Shown in pieces: positions 16,296 through 26,162 of a stretch of 64,000 nucleotides of DNA. The notes under the pieces are model-generated. The model worked only from the letters and a program-made list of their open reading frames with translations. It was not told the origin of the DNA and made no database searches. The translations under genes were made by a program, and so were the position numbers. Where the stretch lies: NCBI GenBank assembly GCA_965194515.1, contig OZ239146.1:372001-436000 (forward strand), given 5' to 3'. Origin of the DNA: Acidimicrobilacustris europaeus. GTDB taxonomy: Bacteria > Actinomycetota > Acidimicrobiia > Acidimicrobiales > Acidimicrobilacustridaceae. How positions within the stretch are numbered: the first letter of the stretch is position 1; each line of letters begins with the position of its first letter.

Positions 16296-16394
16296 GTCCC
16301 AGGCTGTAGTCACTGGTCGGCCCATTCGGGATCAGCCAACCGTCTGGCAAGTTCGGGCCCGCCCAATGCGACGATTCGTCGGAATCGTGGCAAA

Positions 16395-16409
16395 CTGACG
16401 GTCCGTCAG
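16395..16409. promoter_or_regulatory. Palindromic operator CTGACGG-T-CCGTCAG
   Basis: A perfect 7-bp inverted repeat 38 bp upstream of the amidohydrolase start, of TetR-operator size. The arms CTGAC/GTCAG recur at 46322-46336 near another amidohydrolase gene. Confidence 0.7.
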
Positions 16410-16447
16410 ATTCTCGGTACGTGCCGAGAGACGCTTAGGAGGCCCCC

Positions 16448-17656
16448 ATGGAAATCCCTCGCATCATTTCGGTCGATGATCACGTCGTCGAACCCCCCGA
16501 TCTGTGGTCGGCCCGACTTCCGCAAAAGTTCCGCGACCGCGGCCCCCGCATTGAACGCCACAAGGTGTCGATGACAATTACCGGCGGCTATGGCTTCACC
16601 GTCGACGATCCCAACGGCAAAGACTGCGATGTTTGGTACTACGACGATCTCGTCTATCCGTTCACACGACTTTCGGCCGCGGTCGGCGCCGAGGTTGTGC
16701 AGAACGAACCGTGCACCTTCGACGACATCCTCGTTGGTTGCTATGACCAAACCGCTCGTCTTGCCGACATGGACGCGAACCATGTCGAAGCGTCGATCTG
16801 CTTCCCGAACATCCTTCCTCGCTTTTGCGGACAGGCATTCCTTGAACGTGAAGACAAGGAACTCGCACTGCTTTGCATCCAGGTCTACAACGACTGGATG
16901 ATCGACGAGTGGTGTGGCGGCGCTGGTTACGGCCGTCTTATTCCCCTCACGATGATTCCTCTGTGGGATGTTGACTTGGCTGTTGCCGAGGTCAAGCGCT
17001 GTGCAGCAAAGGGCAGCCACAACATCACTTTCTCGGAAAACCCAGTTCCGCTCGGGCTTCCGTCGTTGCACTCAGGTCACTGGGAAAAGTTGTTTGCTGC
17101 ATGCGTCGAGACCGACACCGTCATCAACATGCACATCGGTTCCTCGTCAAAGATGCCTTCGACGGCTCCCGATGCTCCGTTCATCATTTCCTCAACGCTG
17201 ACGTTCCAAAACGCGATGGGCTCATTGCTTGATTTCGTCTTCGGTGGCGTCTTCGAACGGTTCCCCGATCTGCGCGTTGCCTACTCCGAAGGTCAGGCCG
17301 GCTGGCTTCCGTACATCCTTGAGCGTTCCGACAAGTTGTGGGAAGAGCGTTTGCTCGACACCACCGGTTTTGGTTCCAATCTCAAGCAGCCGCCGTCCAC
17401 CTACATGAAGCAGAACGTTTGGTACTGCATCTTCGATGACGAAACCGCCATGAAGAATCGTGATGTCATCGGAATCGACCGCCTCACATTCGAGGTCGAC
17501 TACCCGCATGCCGACTCCACCTTCCCGCACACCAAAGAGGTTGCCGAGCGCATGGCTGCGAAGGCCGGCTTCAACGACTACGAGGCGCATCGCTTCTTCC
17601 GGGGCAATGCCATCGACCTTTACAAGCTGGACAAGTACTACGGGATCATGAAGTAG
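16448..17656 (+). CDS. Amidohydrolase-2 family protein
   Basis: Protein of 402 aa. A metal-dependent TIM-barrel hydrolase/decarboxylase of the ACMSD-like group. Strand 1 carries SVDDHVVEPPDLW; INMHIGSS and VDYPHADSTFPH give later metal/active-site His and Asp. The substrate is unknown; relatives occur in catabolic gene clusters of actinobacteria. ATG 16448 follows TAGGAGG. A perfect palindrome lies in the promoter and a strong terminator follows, so it is monocistronic. Confidence 0.85.
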   Translation: MEIPRIISVDDHVVEPPDLWSARLPQKFRDRGPRIERHKVSMTITGGYGFTVDDPNGKDCDVWYYDDLVYPFTRLSAAVGAEVVQNEPCTFDDILVGCYDQTARLADMDANHVEASICFPNILPRFCGQAFLEREDKELALLCIQVYNDWMIDEWCGGAGYGRLIPLTMIPLWDVDLAVAEVKRCAAKGSHNITFSENPVPLGLPSLHSGHWEKLFAACVETDTVINMHIGSSSKMPSTAPDAPFIISSTLTFQNAMGSLLDFVFGGVFERFPDLRVAYSEGQAGWLPYILERSDKLWEERLLDTTGFGSNLKQPPSTYMKQNVWYCIFDDETAMKNRDVIGIDRLTFEVDYPHADSTFPHTKEVAERMAAKAGFNDYEAHRFFRGNAIDLYKLDKYYGIMK

Positions 17657-17677
17657 ATCTCCGCCTCCGAGAATTTC

Positions 17678-17711
17678 GAAGGACCCGGCCCAATTCTGAG
17701 CCGGGTCCTTC
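17678..17711 (+). terminator. Rho-independent terminator
   Basis: A 12-bp perfect stem (17678-17689 with 17700-17711) is followed by TCGTTTT. Confidence 0.88.
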
Positions 17712-17801
17712 TCGTTTTCCGGCTGAGATCTGTCGGATGTAGAGCCGACGCAGGCTCGCCGCTAGCCTTCGCCATCGTTACGACACACCTCTGGGGGAGA
17801 T

Positions 17802-18605
17802 ATGACAGACAAGCGATTGCTCGATCGAGTTGCCGTGATCACCGGCGCCGGCGACGGCATTGGCAAGGGGATTGCGCGTCGATTTGCCCAAGAAGGTGCC
17901 CGAGTCGTGATCGCCGAAATCGATGGCGAAACCGGACCAATGGTGGCGCAGGAGTTGCAAGACGACTTCGGAGTCGAAGCGTTCTACCTCCATACCGATG
18001 CGACCAAAGAAGAAGACAATCGGCGTGCCGTGAAAGAAGCGGTGGCCCGTTGGGGAACCGTGGACATCCTGGTGAATAACGCGTGGGGCGGCGACCGCGC
18101 TGGTCTGCAGCGTGTCGACAAGATGCCAGACGATGCAATGGACCACGCGTGGCACATGAATGTGATGGGTCCGCTGTGGGCGATGAAAGAAGCGTTTCCC
18201 CATATGCGCGCACAGGGCAAGGGGCGCATCATCAACATCTGTTCGCTCAATGGTGTGAATGCTCACATGGGCAGCGTTCACTACAACTCCACCAAAGAGG
18301 CGCTCCGTTCACTCACCCGTACCGCAGCGCGTGAATGGGCAGGGTTTGGAATTACGGCCAACGTGATCTGCCCCGGCGCCAAGACGGCTGCATTCCGAAT
18401 GTTTGAGCAGATGGCCCCGCAGGTGGCGGCGGAATCAGAAGCAGCGAATCCGATGGGTCATCTCGGTGATCCTGAAACGGAAATCGCGCCGGTCGCCTTC
18501 TTCCTTGCCAGCGACGACTCTTGCTACATCACTGGCAACACACTGTTCGCCGACGGCGGCAGTCACATCAATGGCGCTGTTTGGGTCCCCGACCTCAGCG
18601 ACTGA
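17802..18605 (+). CDS. Short-chain dehydrogenase/reductase
   Basis: Protein of 267 aa. Classical SDR: TGAGDGIG (14-21) binds NAD(P), NNAW (92-95), catalytic Ser148 and Tyr161-x3-Lys165 (YNSTK). It interconverts a hydroxyl and a ketone; the substrate is not readable. ATG 17802 has GGGGGA 3 nt further up. The LLM oxidoreductase follows after 56 bp. Confidence 0.9.
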   Translation: MTDKRLLDRVAVITGAGDGIGKGIARRFAQEGARVVIAEIDGETGPMVAQELQDDFGVEAFYLHTDATKEEDNRRAVKEAVARWGTVDILVNNAWGGDRAGLQRVDKMPDDAMDHAWHMNVMGPLWAMKEAFPHMRAQGKGRIINICSLNGVNAHMGSVHYNSTKEALRSLTRTAAREWAGFGITANVICPGAKTAAFRMFEQMAPQVAAESEAANPMGHLGDPETEIAPVAFFLASDDSCYITGNTLFADGGSHINGAVWVPDLSD

Positions 18606-18661
18606 TCTCACTCAACTTTTCATTTCGAACGAGCGACGCAGACGCGTCACGAAAGGGCACC

Positions 18662-19672
18662 ATGAAAATCGGACTCGTGTGGGGATACTGGCCAGCACAG
18701 CCCCCCAAGGACTTTGTTGAAATCACCCAAGAAGCAGAGAAGGTCGGATTCAACTCGGTCTGGACGGCAGAGTCTTGGGGATCAGATGCGTTCACTCCGC
18801 TTACCTGGCTCGCAGCACACACCTCAAAGATCAAACTCGGAACCGGTGTGGTGCAGTTGTCCGCACGTACTCCTGTTGCGACAGCAATGGCAGCAATGAC
18901 GCTGGATCACCTTTCGAACGGTCGTGTCATTCTCGGCCTCGGTGTCTCTGGCCCGCAGGTTGTCGAGGGTTGGTACGGCCGTCCCTCAAATAAGCCATTG
19001 GCTCGCACCCGTGAATATGTCGACATCATTCGCACGGCGTTGCGTCGCGAGGGGCCGCTTGAAAACGATGGCGAGTTCTACCCGATGCCCTATCGCGGCG
19101 AGGGTTCCACTGGTCTTGGCAAACCGCTCAAGATCATGACCCACCCGTTGCGTTCGGAAATTCCGATTTACCTCGGCGCCGAAGGTCCGAAGAACGTCGC
19201 GCAGACTGCAGAGATCGCCGATGGCTGGCTTCCCCTCTACTACTCGCCGTTCCGCCAAGAGGTCTACGCCGAGCAACTCACCGCGGCCAAAGAAGGCTTC
19301 GGGATCAGTTCTCTCGTGACCTTCAACGTGACCGACGACGTTGCGACTGGTCTTTGGCCGGTGAAGGCAACGCTGGGCTTCTACATCGGGGGCATGGGTG
19401 CGAAGGGGCAGAACTACCACACCAAGCTCATGGCTCGTATGGGATTCGAAGAAGAGGCCTACAAGATCCAAGACCTGTTCTTTGCCGGCAAGCGTGACGA
19501 GGCAATTGCCGCTGTTCCCGATGACTTCGCCGATGAGATCTCATTGGTCGGACCAGCGTCGCGGATCAAGGAACGGCTTGAACACTGGCGCAACTCGCCA
19601 ATTACCGAGCTTCTCATTTCGGCGCGTAGCCCCGAAGCTCTTCGTCAGGCAGCTGAGCTCGTTAACGGCTGA
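18662..19672 (+). CDS. LLM class flavin (F420)-dependent oxidoreductase
   Basis: Protein of 336 aa. A luciferase-like TIM barrel: MKIGLVWGYW, FNSVWTAESWGSDAF, LGTGVVQLSARTP and GRVILGLGVSGPQVVEGWYG are typical of the F420-dependent subgroup common in actinobacteria. It probably oxidises or reduces a CoA-thioester or alcohol intermediate. ATG 18662 begins the conserved strand; an in-frame ATG at 18521 lies inside the SDR gene. Confidence 0.86.
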   Translation: MKIGLVWGYWPAQPPKDFVEITQEAEKVGFNSVWTAESWGSDAFTPLTWLAAHTSKIKLGTGVVQLSARTPVATAMAAMTLDHLSNGRVILGLGVSGPQVVEGWYGRPSNKPLARTREYVDIIRTALRREGPLENDGEFYPMPYRGEGSTGLGKPLKIMTHPLRSEIPIYLGAEGPKNVAQTAEIADGWLPLYYSPFRQEVYAEQLTAAKEGFGISSLVTFNVTDDVATGLWPVKATLGFYIGGMGAKGQNYHTKLMARMGFEEEAYKIQDLFFAGKRDEAIAAVPDDFADEISLVGPASRIKERLEHWRNSPITELLISARSPEALRQAAELVNG

Positions 19673-19728
19673 GCGCTTCCTGCGTTTTTGTTTCCCTGCC
19701 CATTTTCAACATCTTTTCCGGAGTCTCG

Positions 19729-21324
19729 ATGTCCTCGTACAACCTTGGTGACCTGATCGAACTGGTCGCTGCTGCAAACCCTGACCGCCTCGCAGTTGTT
19801 GGCGGCGGCACTCGCTACACCTTTGATGAGTTCGACAAGCGAACGAATCAGGTCGCGCAGATGCTCATTGGGCTTGGTTGTGAGCCCGATTCAAAGGTCG
19901 CGGTCTACGCCTGGAATCGCGTTGAGTGGGCAGAACTTCTCTTCGGGTCGTTCAAGGCTCGCGTTATCCCGATCAACGTGAACTATCGGTACGTTGCTCA
20001 CGAACTCGAGTATTTGTTCGATAACTCCGACAGCGAAGTCGTGGTGTTCGAACGAGGCTTTGCTCCGGTGATCGACGAGATTCGCTCGAAGCTCACAAAG
20101 GTCCGTGAGTTCGTTGTTATCGAAGACGGAACAGACCATCCGACGCCGTGGGCGAAGGACTATGACGAACTCGTTAACGAACAATCCGACGCAACATTCT
20201 CGAACGGGCGCACCGGCGACGACCTGTACTTCCTCTACACCGGCGGAACAACGGGCATGCCCAAGGGCGTCATGTGGCGCCACGAAGACATCTTTTTCGC
20301 TGCGTTGAGTAGCGCTCTTGGTGCTCCGCTCACCTCACCCGAAGAAATCAGTCAACGTTCGTTGCCAGTCGAATTTGCACTACCAAGCCTCATCATCGCC
20401 CCGCTTATGCATGGTGCAGCGCAGTGGGGAATGTGCAACATGCTGTTCGCCGGCGGTCCAGTCGTTCTCTACACCGGTCACGGTTTCGATGCGCATGAGA
20501 TTTGGTCGATTGCTGAGCGCGAGAAGTGCATGGGCATCACGCTGGTTGGCGATGCAATGGGTCGTCCGCTTGCCGACGCACTCGTTGACGGAAAGCAGAC
20601 CTGGGACTTGTCGTGTGTATTCCGAATCGGTTCTGGCGGTGGCGTGTTCTCTCCCGCGGTTCAGCAAGCGTTGAAGGATGCTCTTCCGCACATCATGGTG
20701 ATGGACAGTTATGGCGCGTCGGAAACCGGTGCCGGTGGTATGTCGGCTGAAGGTGGAGCACGTCGCTTTATGGTGTCGCCCGAGTTGCAGGTGCTCGACG
20801 AAAATCTTGTTCCGATTCCTCCGGGTTCGGAACAGATCGGTCAGCTCGCCCGAACTGGCCATATCCCGATGGGGTATTACAAGGACGAAGAAAAGACCGC
20901 CAAGACATTTCCGACCGATGCAAAAGGTCAACGTTGGTCAGTGCCTGGTGACTCAGCGTCTGTCGATGCCGAGGGCATCGTGACGCTTCTTGGTCGCGGT
21001 TCGCAGTGCATCAACACCGGTGGCGAAAAGGTGTATCCCGAAGAGGTCGAAGAGGCACTCAAGGAACATCCGGGCGTCTACGACGCTCTTGTTGTCGGTG
21101 TTCCCGATGAGCGATGGGGCGAGCGAGTCGTTGCGGTGGTGCAACCCCGCGAGGGCTCGAACCCGACACTCGAGGAGTTGTCGAGCCACTGCCGTAATTT
21201 CGTTGCGGGCTACAAGGTGCCGAGAGCGATCACCTATGTTGATCAGGTGAAGCGGTCACCCTCGGGTAAGGCCGACTATCGCTGGGCCAAGGAAGCCGCG
21301 ACCGCCGGAGTGACTGACGTATGA
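19729..21324 (+). CDS. Acyl-CoA synthetase, FadD19-like (AMP-binding)
   Basis: Protein of 531 aa. The adenylate-forming P-loop LYTGGTTGMPKGVMWRHED (~172-190), MDSYGASETGAGG in the middle and the C-terminal hinge/lysine region (SPSGKADYRWAK) are all present. The VMWRHED extension is characteristic of FadD19-like enzymes that activate steroid or other bulky side-chain acids; that substrate class is inference. The stop overlaps the following acyl-CoA dehydrogenase (ATGA). It heads an operon running to 26155 or beyond. Confidence 0.88.
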   Translation: MSSYNLGDLIELVAAANPDRLAVVGGGTRYTFDEFDKRTNQVAQMLIGLGCEPDSKVAVYAWNRVEWAELLFGSFKARVIPINVNYRYVAHELEYLFDNSDSEVVVFERGFAPVIDEIRSKLTKVREFVVIEDGTDHPTPWAKDYDELVNEQSDATFSNGRTGDDLYFLYTGGTTGMPKGVMWRHEDIFFAALSSALGAPLTSPEEISQRSLPVEFALPSLIIAPLMHGAAQWGMCNMLFAGGPVVLYTGHGFDAHEIWSIAEREKCMGITLVGDAMGRPLADALVDGKQTWDLSCVFRIGSGGGVFSPAVQQALKDALPHIMVMDSYGASETGAGGMSAEGGARRFMVSPELQVLDENLVPIPPGSEQIGQLARTGHIPMGYYKDEEKTAKTFPTDAKGQRWSVPGDSASVDAEGIVTLLGRGSQCINTGGEKVYPEEVEEALKEHPGVYDALVVGVPDERWGERVVAVVQPREGSNPTLEELSSHCRNFVAGYKVPRAITYVDQVKRSPSGKADYRWAKEAATAGVTDV

Positions 21325-22346
21325 GCGTTGATCTGGGACTCAGTCCCGACCAGGAATCCATCGCAGAACTGTTTGATGGGTTCTTCAGCAATGAAGCTCC
21401 ACCCGCAGTGGCCCGCGCGGCCGAGCCGCTTGGGTTCGATCGAGAACTCTGGAACAAGGTGATCGAACTCGGCGCCCCGGGAATGGGAAGCGCGCCTGAG
21501 AACGGTGGCGGTGGCGCTTCTCTCGGCGATCTTGTCGTCGTTGCTGAAACCATCGGCCGATCCATCGCTCCGGTTCCTTTGGTCGATCACCTTGCTGCAC
21601 TCAGTCTCCTTACTGACGCTGACTTGGTCGCTGGTGAAGTCATCGCCGCAGTTGCGGTTCGTCCCGCCGATGACAACGGGGTCTGGTCGCTGGTTCCAAC
21701 TGGTGCGGTTGCCGATGTCGTGGTTGGTATCGATGGCGATGAAACCGTTGTGGTTCGTTCAGTGCCGCCGATGTCAGGTCCTCGTAATCACGGTTCGATG
21801 CCTCTTGCCAATCGTTCGGCGCGCGAAGGCGCCCGAACGGTTCTCGGACCAGCATCACTTTTCGACACCGTCCTCGACCGCTGGAAGCTCCTCACCGCTG
21901 CCGCCCTCGTAGGTATCGCTGATGCAGCGAAAGAACTTGGCGTTGCCTATGTGAAGGAACGCGAACAGTTCGGTGTCCCTGTTGGTTCGTTCCAGGCGGT
22001 CCAGCACGGACTCGCCGATCTCCCCGTCGCCATCGACGGCGGTCGACTGCTTACGCACAAAGCCGCATGGGCGCTCGACAACGTCACTGATGGTCTTCTC
22101 GATTGGGCGAATAACGACATCACCGATGGTCCTGCCCTTGCAACCATGGCGCTGCTCTTCGCTGCCGATGCAGCGGTGATGGCGACTGATCGAAGCCTGC
22201 ACTACCACGGCGGTTATGGATTCGCCGAGGAGTACGACATCCAGATGTATTACCGGCGTGCGCGCGGTTGGTCATTGATTCTCGATGACCCGACCACCGT
22301 GAGCCTTTCGTTGGCCGACCGTCTCTTCGGATCCGTGGAGGGCTGA
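21321..22346 (+). CDS. Acyl-CoA dehydrogenase, smaller subunit of a pair
   Basis: Protein of 341 aa. The ACAD fold is recognisable by KEREQFGVPVGSFQAVQHGLADL (FAD/CoA region) and the C-terminal HYHGGYGFAEEYDIQMYYRRARGWSLILDD. The N-terminal domain is shortened and diverged. It abuts a second ACAD by 1 bp. Such adjacent pairs in actinobacteria form alpha2beta2 heterotetramers with shared active sites (FadE26/27, FadE28/29 in cholesterol side-chain degradation). Pairing here is inferred from spacing. Confidence 0.85.
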   Translation: MSVDLGLSPDQESIAELFDGFFSNEAPPAVARAAEPLGFDRELWNKVIELGAPGMGSAPENGGGGASLGDLVVVAETIGRSIAPVPLVDHLAALSLLTDADLVAGEVIAAVAVRPADDNGVWSLVPTGAVADVVVGIDGDETVVVRSVPPMSGPRNHGSMPLANRSAREGARTVLGPASLFDTVLDRWKLLTAAALVGIADAAKELGVAYVKEREQFGVPVGSFQAVQHGLADLPVAIDGGRLLTHKAAWALDNVTDGLLDWANNDITDGPALATMALLFAADAAVMATDRSLHYHGGYGFAEEYDIQMYYRRARGWSLILDDPTTVSLSLADRLFGSVEG

Positions 22347-22347
22347 C

Positions 22348-23490
22348 ATGGATTTTTCACTTTCACCTGAAGTTGTTGAGTTCCGCGATGAAATTCGCAG
22401 CATCGTTCGCGAGTTTGTGACACCAGAGATTGCCGATCGCATGCACACCACTGGCGTGTTCGATGCACCGGAACTCAATCTCGAACTTGGCCGTCGCGGC
22501 ATTCTTGAGCGCGCGTGCCCTGGTCTCGGCAAGGGCGACCCCATCGAGATGTACGTGATGTTCAACGAACTCGAAAAGGCCGGCGCTCCTTACGATGGCC
22601 TTGCCGTTGCGCTGATGATCGCTGCTGTTGTGAACAAACTCGGCACCGATGAGCAGAAGGAACGCATCATTCCTTCAATCATTTCTGGTGAAGCACTTGT
22701 TTGCATGGGCTATTCCGAGGCCGACTTTGGTTCCGACGTCGCATCAATCAAAACGCGTGCGGTGAAAGATGGCGATGAATGGGTCATCAATGGTTCGAAG
22801 ATGTGGACCACGCTTGCGCAGGTTGCCGAGTGGTTGATCCTCCTCACTCGCACCGACCTTGATCTTCCCAAGCACAAGGGCCTCACAATGTTCATCCTTC
22901 CGATGAACACTCCGGGCATCACGGTTGAGCCAGTGCACACTCTTGGCACCGAAATTACCAATGCGACCTGGTACGACGACGTCCGAGTTGGCGACGATGC
23001 CGTGCTTGGCGGCGAGAACAGCGGCTGGCGAACCATGACCACCGTGCTCGCATTTGAACGCGGCGTTATGGGCGGGACCAACGCTGGTGTTCCATTGCTT
23101 CGTCATTTCCACGATTGGGCCGAGGCCAATGGAGTTTTCGATGAACCCACAACTCGTGAGCGCATGACTCGTTCGGTCATCGACATGCAGGTGGCGACGC
23201 TTCTCACCATGCGTTCAGCATGGATCGCTGCATCGGGTGGCATGCCCGGCCTTGAAGGTTCGATGACCAAAGTGTTTGCGGTCGAGGCCTACCAACGCGC
23301 GTCGCGCTGGACCCAAGCCACCGCTGGTCCCGCCGGGCTCCTCCAGTTCCATGAAGAGGGTGCAGCGGGCGAAGGCTTCGTCGAATACGACGCCCGGCAC
23401 TCGCCGGTGATGTCGATTTACGGCGGCACCTCCGAGATCAATCGGAACAACATCGCCGAGCGACACCTCGGTCTCCCGAAGTCGCGCTGA
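22348..23490 (+). CDS. Acyl-CoA dehydrogenase, larger subunit of a pair
   Basis: Protein of 380 aa with all three ACAD domains. CMGYSEADFGSDVASIKTRA and WVINGSKMWTTLAQVAEW form the middle beta-domain FAD site; IYGGTSEINRNNIAERHLGLP closes the C-terminus. The Glu found in MCAD-type YEGT is Gly here, as in FadE proteins whose base lies elsewhere or in the partner. It should introduce an alpha-beta double bond into an acyl-CoA together with the upstream subunit. Confidence 0.9.
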   Translation: MDFSLSPEVVEFRDEIRSIVREFVTPEIADRMHTTGVFDAPELNLELGRRGILERACPGLGKGDPIEMYVMFNELEKAGAPYDGLAVALMIAAVVNKLGTDEQKERIIPSIISGEALVCMGYSEADFGSDVASIKTRAVKDGDEWVINGSKMWTTLAQVAEWLILLTRTDLDLPKHKGLTMFILPMNTPGITVEPVHTLGTEITNATWYDDVRVGDDAVLGGENSGWRTMTTVLAFERGVMGGTNAGVPLLRHFHDWAEANGVFDEPTTRERMTRSVIDMQVATLLTMRSAWIAASGGMPGLEGSMTKVFAVEAYQRASRWTQATAGPAGLLQFHEEGAAGEGFVEYDARHSPVMSIYGGTSEINRNNIAERHLGLPKSR

Positions 23491-23594
23491 CCGGGAAAAA
23501 ATCTGCCGCCCGACATTGCCCTCTCCCTGTAACGGCGATACGGTGACCCTCGTCACGGGCATCGGAATGCGGTGCCGAATCTCAGGGGGCAACG

Positions 23595-24830
23595 TTGAGC
23601 AGCGAAGAGCGATACATCGTCATTTCGGCCGATGGGCATGCCGGGGGAGACATCCCCGATTACCGGCCGTATTTGGAATCGAAGTGGCATGAGGATTTCG
23701 ACGCCTGGGCAGCCGATTACGAAAATCCGTATGAAGACCTTGAAGGCGACCTCGGTGGCCGCAATTGGGACTCCGCTCGCCGAATGGCCGATCTTGAGGC
23801 CGATGGTCAAGCAGCAGAGATCATCTACCCCAACACGATTCCTCCGTTTTTCCCCAAGACCTCTTTGACGGCGCAGCCGCCGGCAGTGACGAAGGCCGAT
23901 TCCGATCGCCGGTGGGCGGGCCTGCAGGCGCACAATCGTTGGCTCGTCGACTTCTGTAACGACTATCCGGGTCGACGCGCTGGCGTCGTGCAAATCAATC
24001 TTCACGATGTTGAGAATTCTGTGAAGGAAATTCGTTGGGCCCGTGAACAAGGGCTTCATGGCGGTGTACTTCTGCCGGGCACTCCGCCGGGAAGTGGCCT
24101 CGAGCAGCTGCACCATGCTTGTTACGAGCCGATCTGGCAGGCCTGCGAAGAACTCGGGATGCCCGTGAACCATCACACCGGTTCAGCGGCACCTCCGATG
24201 GGTCCCGACCCTGAAGACACAATCACGTTCTTGCTCGAAGTGTCGTGGTACGCACACCGCGCGTTCTATCAATTGATTCTTGGTGGGGCTCTTGAGCGTC
24301 ACCCCAACATGCAACTTGTGTTCACTGAACAGGGAACAGCGTGGATTCCAGACGAACTCCTGCGCCTTGATTACTTCTTTAACCGCATGCGCTCTTCAAG
24401 CGGATCACAGGAGCAGGTGTGGGGAGCCGAAGTAATGGCAAAGCTGTCCCTTCAGCCGAGCGAGTACTGGGCCCGACAGTGTCACGTCGGAGCGAGCTTT
24501 ATTCGTCCGATGGAAATGGGCGTGCGTCATCAGGTCGGTGTCGATCGGATCATGTGGGGATCGGACTACCCGCACAAGGAAGCAAGTTCTCCGTATTCAC
24601 GTGAAGCGATCGCTCTTGCATTTGCAGGCGTTCCGAAGAACGAAGCGGAAATGATGCTTTCGTTGAATGCGGCGAAGTTGTACGGCTTCGACCTTGACCT
24701 CCTGCGTCCAATCGCCGACCGCATCGGCCCGAAGGTCGATGAGGTGTTCGCTGGTTTGCCGCCACGATCTGTCCCTATTGACGCAAATATGTGCCCTGCA
24801 TTTGCAGGCTATGAGTTCGCAACCGAGTGA
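23595..24830 (+). CDS. Amidohydrolase-2 family protein (tandem copy 1)
   Basis: Protein of 411 aa. ISADGHAGG on strand 1, NHHTGSAA and IMWGSDYPHKEASSPYSRE supply the expected metal and catalytic residues. TTG 23595 is the only sensible start; CAGGGGG lies 5 nt upstream. A GTGAC-CCTC-GTCAC repeat (23543-23556) in the 104-bp gap could be an operator. It is a tandem paralogue of the next gene. Association with ACAD and FadD genes suggests a C-C or amide hydrolase, or decarboxylase, in the same pathway; the exact reaction is unknown. Confidence 0.82.
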   Translation: MSSEERYIVISADGHAGGDIPDYRPYLESKWHEDFDAWAADYENPYEDLEGDLGGRNWDSARRMADLEADGQAAEIIYPNTIPPFFPKTSLTAQPPAVTKADSDRRWAGLQAHNRWLVDFCNDYPGRRAGVVQINLHDVENSVKEIRWAREQGLHGGVLLPGTPPGSGLEQLHHACYEPIWQACEELGMPVNHHTGSAAPPMGPDPEDTITFLLEVSWYAHRAFYQLILGGALERHPNMQLVFTEQGTAWIPDELLRLDYFFNRMRSSSGSQEQVWGAEVMAKLSLQPSEYWARQCHVGASFIRPMEMGVRHQVGVDRIMWGSDYPHKEASSPYSREAIALAFAGVPKNEAEMMLSLNAAKLYGFDLDLLRPIADRIGPKVDEVFAGLPPRSVPIDANMCPAFAGYEFATE

Positions 24831-24844
24831 CTGAGGAGAAAACA

Positions 24845-26155
24845 ATGAAGCCTGAAGATTTTGCCGATAACGACCCGTACCTGATCATCGCTGCCGACAG
24901 TCACGCCGGTTTGCCAACCAATGACTATCGCCCCTATCTCGAGAAGAAGTACCACGATCAACTTGATGGGTTTCTTCTTGAGCAGCAGGAATTGATCGAA
25001 GCGTCAACCCGTCTTGGAGTCCGCGACGACAAGTACGCCAAGAAGTGGTTCGAAGAACACGACGAGGAACTTGCTGGTGGGTGGGACGCCATCAAGCGCG
25101 ACCAGACCCTCGACAGCGATGGCGTCGCTGCCGAAGTTGTCTATCCCGACTCCGACGCAGTCGAAAGCCGCACCGCGGTTCCGTTCGGCGCCGGTCTCGG
25201 TCTTTCGGGCGACTTGGATCCAGAGCTCGGCCTTGCCGGAGCGAAGGCGCACAATCGCTGGCTTGCCGAGTTGTGCGCGACGAACCCCGAGCGCCGCTGT
25301 GGCGTCGCGTTGGTTCCGATTACGGGACCAGTTGAAGATGCACTTGCGGAAATCAAGTGGGCGAAGGAGCACGGTCTCGGTGCGGTAATGATTCCCGCAC
25401 GCTGGTGCAACCAGATCCCGTACCACGATCGTCGTTACGACCCCATTTGGGCATTGTGCGAGGAATACGACATGCCGATCGTGACCCATTCGGGCTCGGC
25501 ACCGCGCGAAGAGTACGGCGATCTTCTCGGCATCTACGTCACCGAGGTCACCTGGTGGCCAGCGCGTCCGATGTGGTTCATGTTGTGGTCCGGCGTCTTT
25601 GAGCGCTACCCGAACCTCAAGTTCTGCGCGACCGAAGGTGGTTGCTGGTGGCTTCCGCAGCTCCTCTGGTTCTGGGATCGCCTGTGGGCGGGACAGAAGG
25701 GCTCAGAAAAGCTCGGTGCAGGCGCGTTCTCAGGCAAAGTGGAAATGCTCCCGAGCGAGTACATCGACCGCAACTGCTTCACCGGCCTTGCCAACGTGAA
25801 GCGTCGTGAGATGGGACAGCGTTACGAAATCGGAATCCAAAACATGCTTTGGGGAACCGATTTCCCGCATCCTGAAGGCACTTGGCCCAACACGCACGAA
25901 TGGTTGAAGAAGACCTTCTACGACATTCCGATCGACGAATCTCGTGTCATGCTCGGCCTTAGCGCCGGCGATGCATTCGGTTTCGACATGGACGCGTTGC
26001 GCAAGATTTCCGAGAAGGTTGGTCCGACACCTACTGACCTCGGTCAGCTTGGCGAAGGTCGTACCGCTCAGGATCTCACCGACCGCTGGGCACCGGTGAA
26101 GGAAGTTGGCCGTCACTGGCTGACCGGTAACGACTTCCCGTTGATCCCGCAGTAA
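24845..26155 (+). CDS. Amidohydrolase-2 family protein (tandem copy 2)
   Basis: Protein of 436 aa. AADSHAGLPTNDYRPYLEKKY, VTHSGSAPREEYGD and MLWGTDFPHPEGTWPNTHE align with the preceding gene, so the two arose by duplication. ATG 24845 is preferred because GAGGAG (24833-24838) is 6 nt upstream; a GTG at 24827 overlapping the previous stop would add six residues. Two similar enzymes in one operon could form a heteromer or act on successive intermediates. Confidence 0.83.
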   Translation: MKPEDFADNDPYLIIAADSHAGLPTNDYRPYLEKKYHDQLDGFLLEQQELIEASTRLGVRDDKYAKKWFEEHDEELAGGWDAIKRDQTLDSDGVAAEVVYPDSDAVESRTAVPFGAGLGLSGDLDPELGLAGAKAHNRWLAELCATNPERRCGVALVPITGPVEDALAEIKWAKEHGLGAVMIPARWCNQIPYHDRRYDPIWALCEEYDMPIVTHSGSAPREEYGDLLGIYVTEVTWWPARPMWFMLWSGVFERYPNLKFCATEGGCWWLPQLLWFWDRLWAGQKGSEKLGAGAFSGKVEMLPSEYIDRNCFTGLANVKRREMGQRYEIGIQNMLWGTDFPHPEGTWPNTHEWLKKTFYDIPIDESRVMLGLSAGDAFGFDMDALRKISEKVGPTPTDLGQLGEGRTAQDLTDRWAPVKEVGRHWLTGNDFPLIPQ

Positions 26156-26162
26156 CTCGCGC

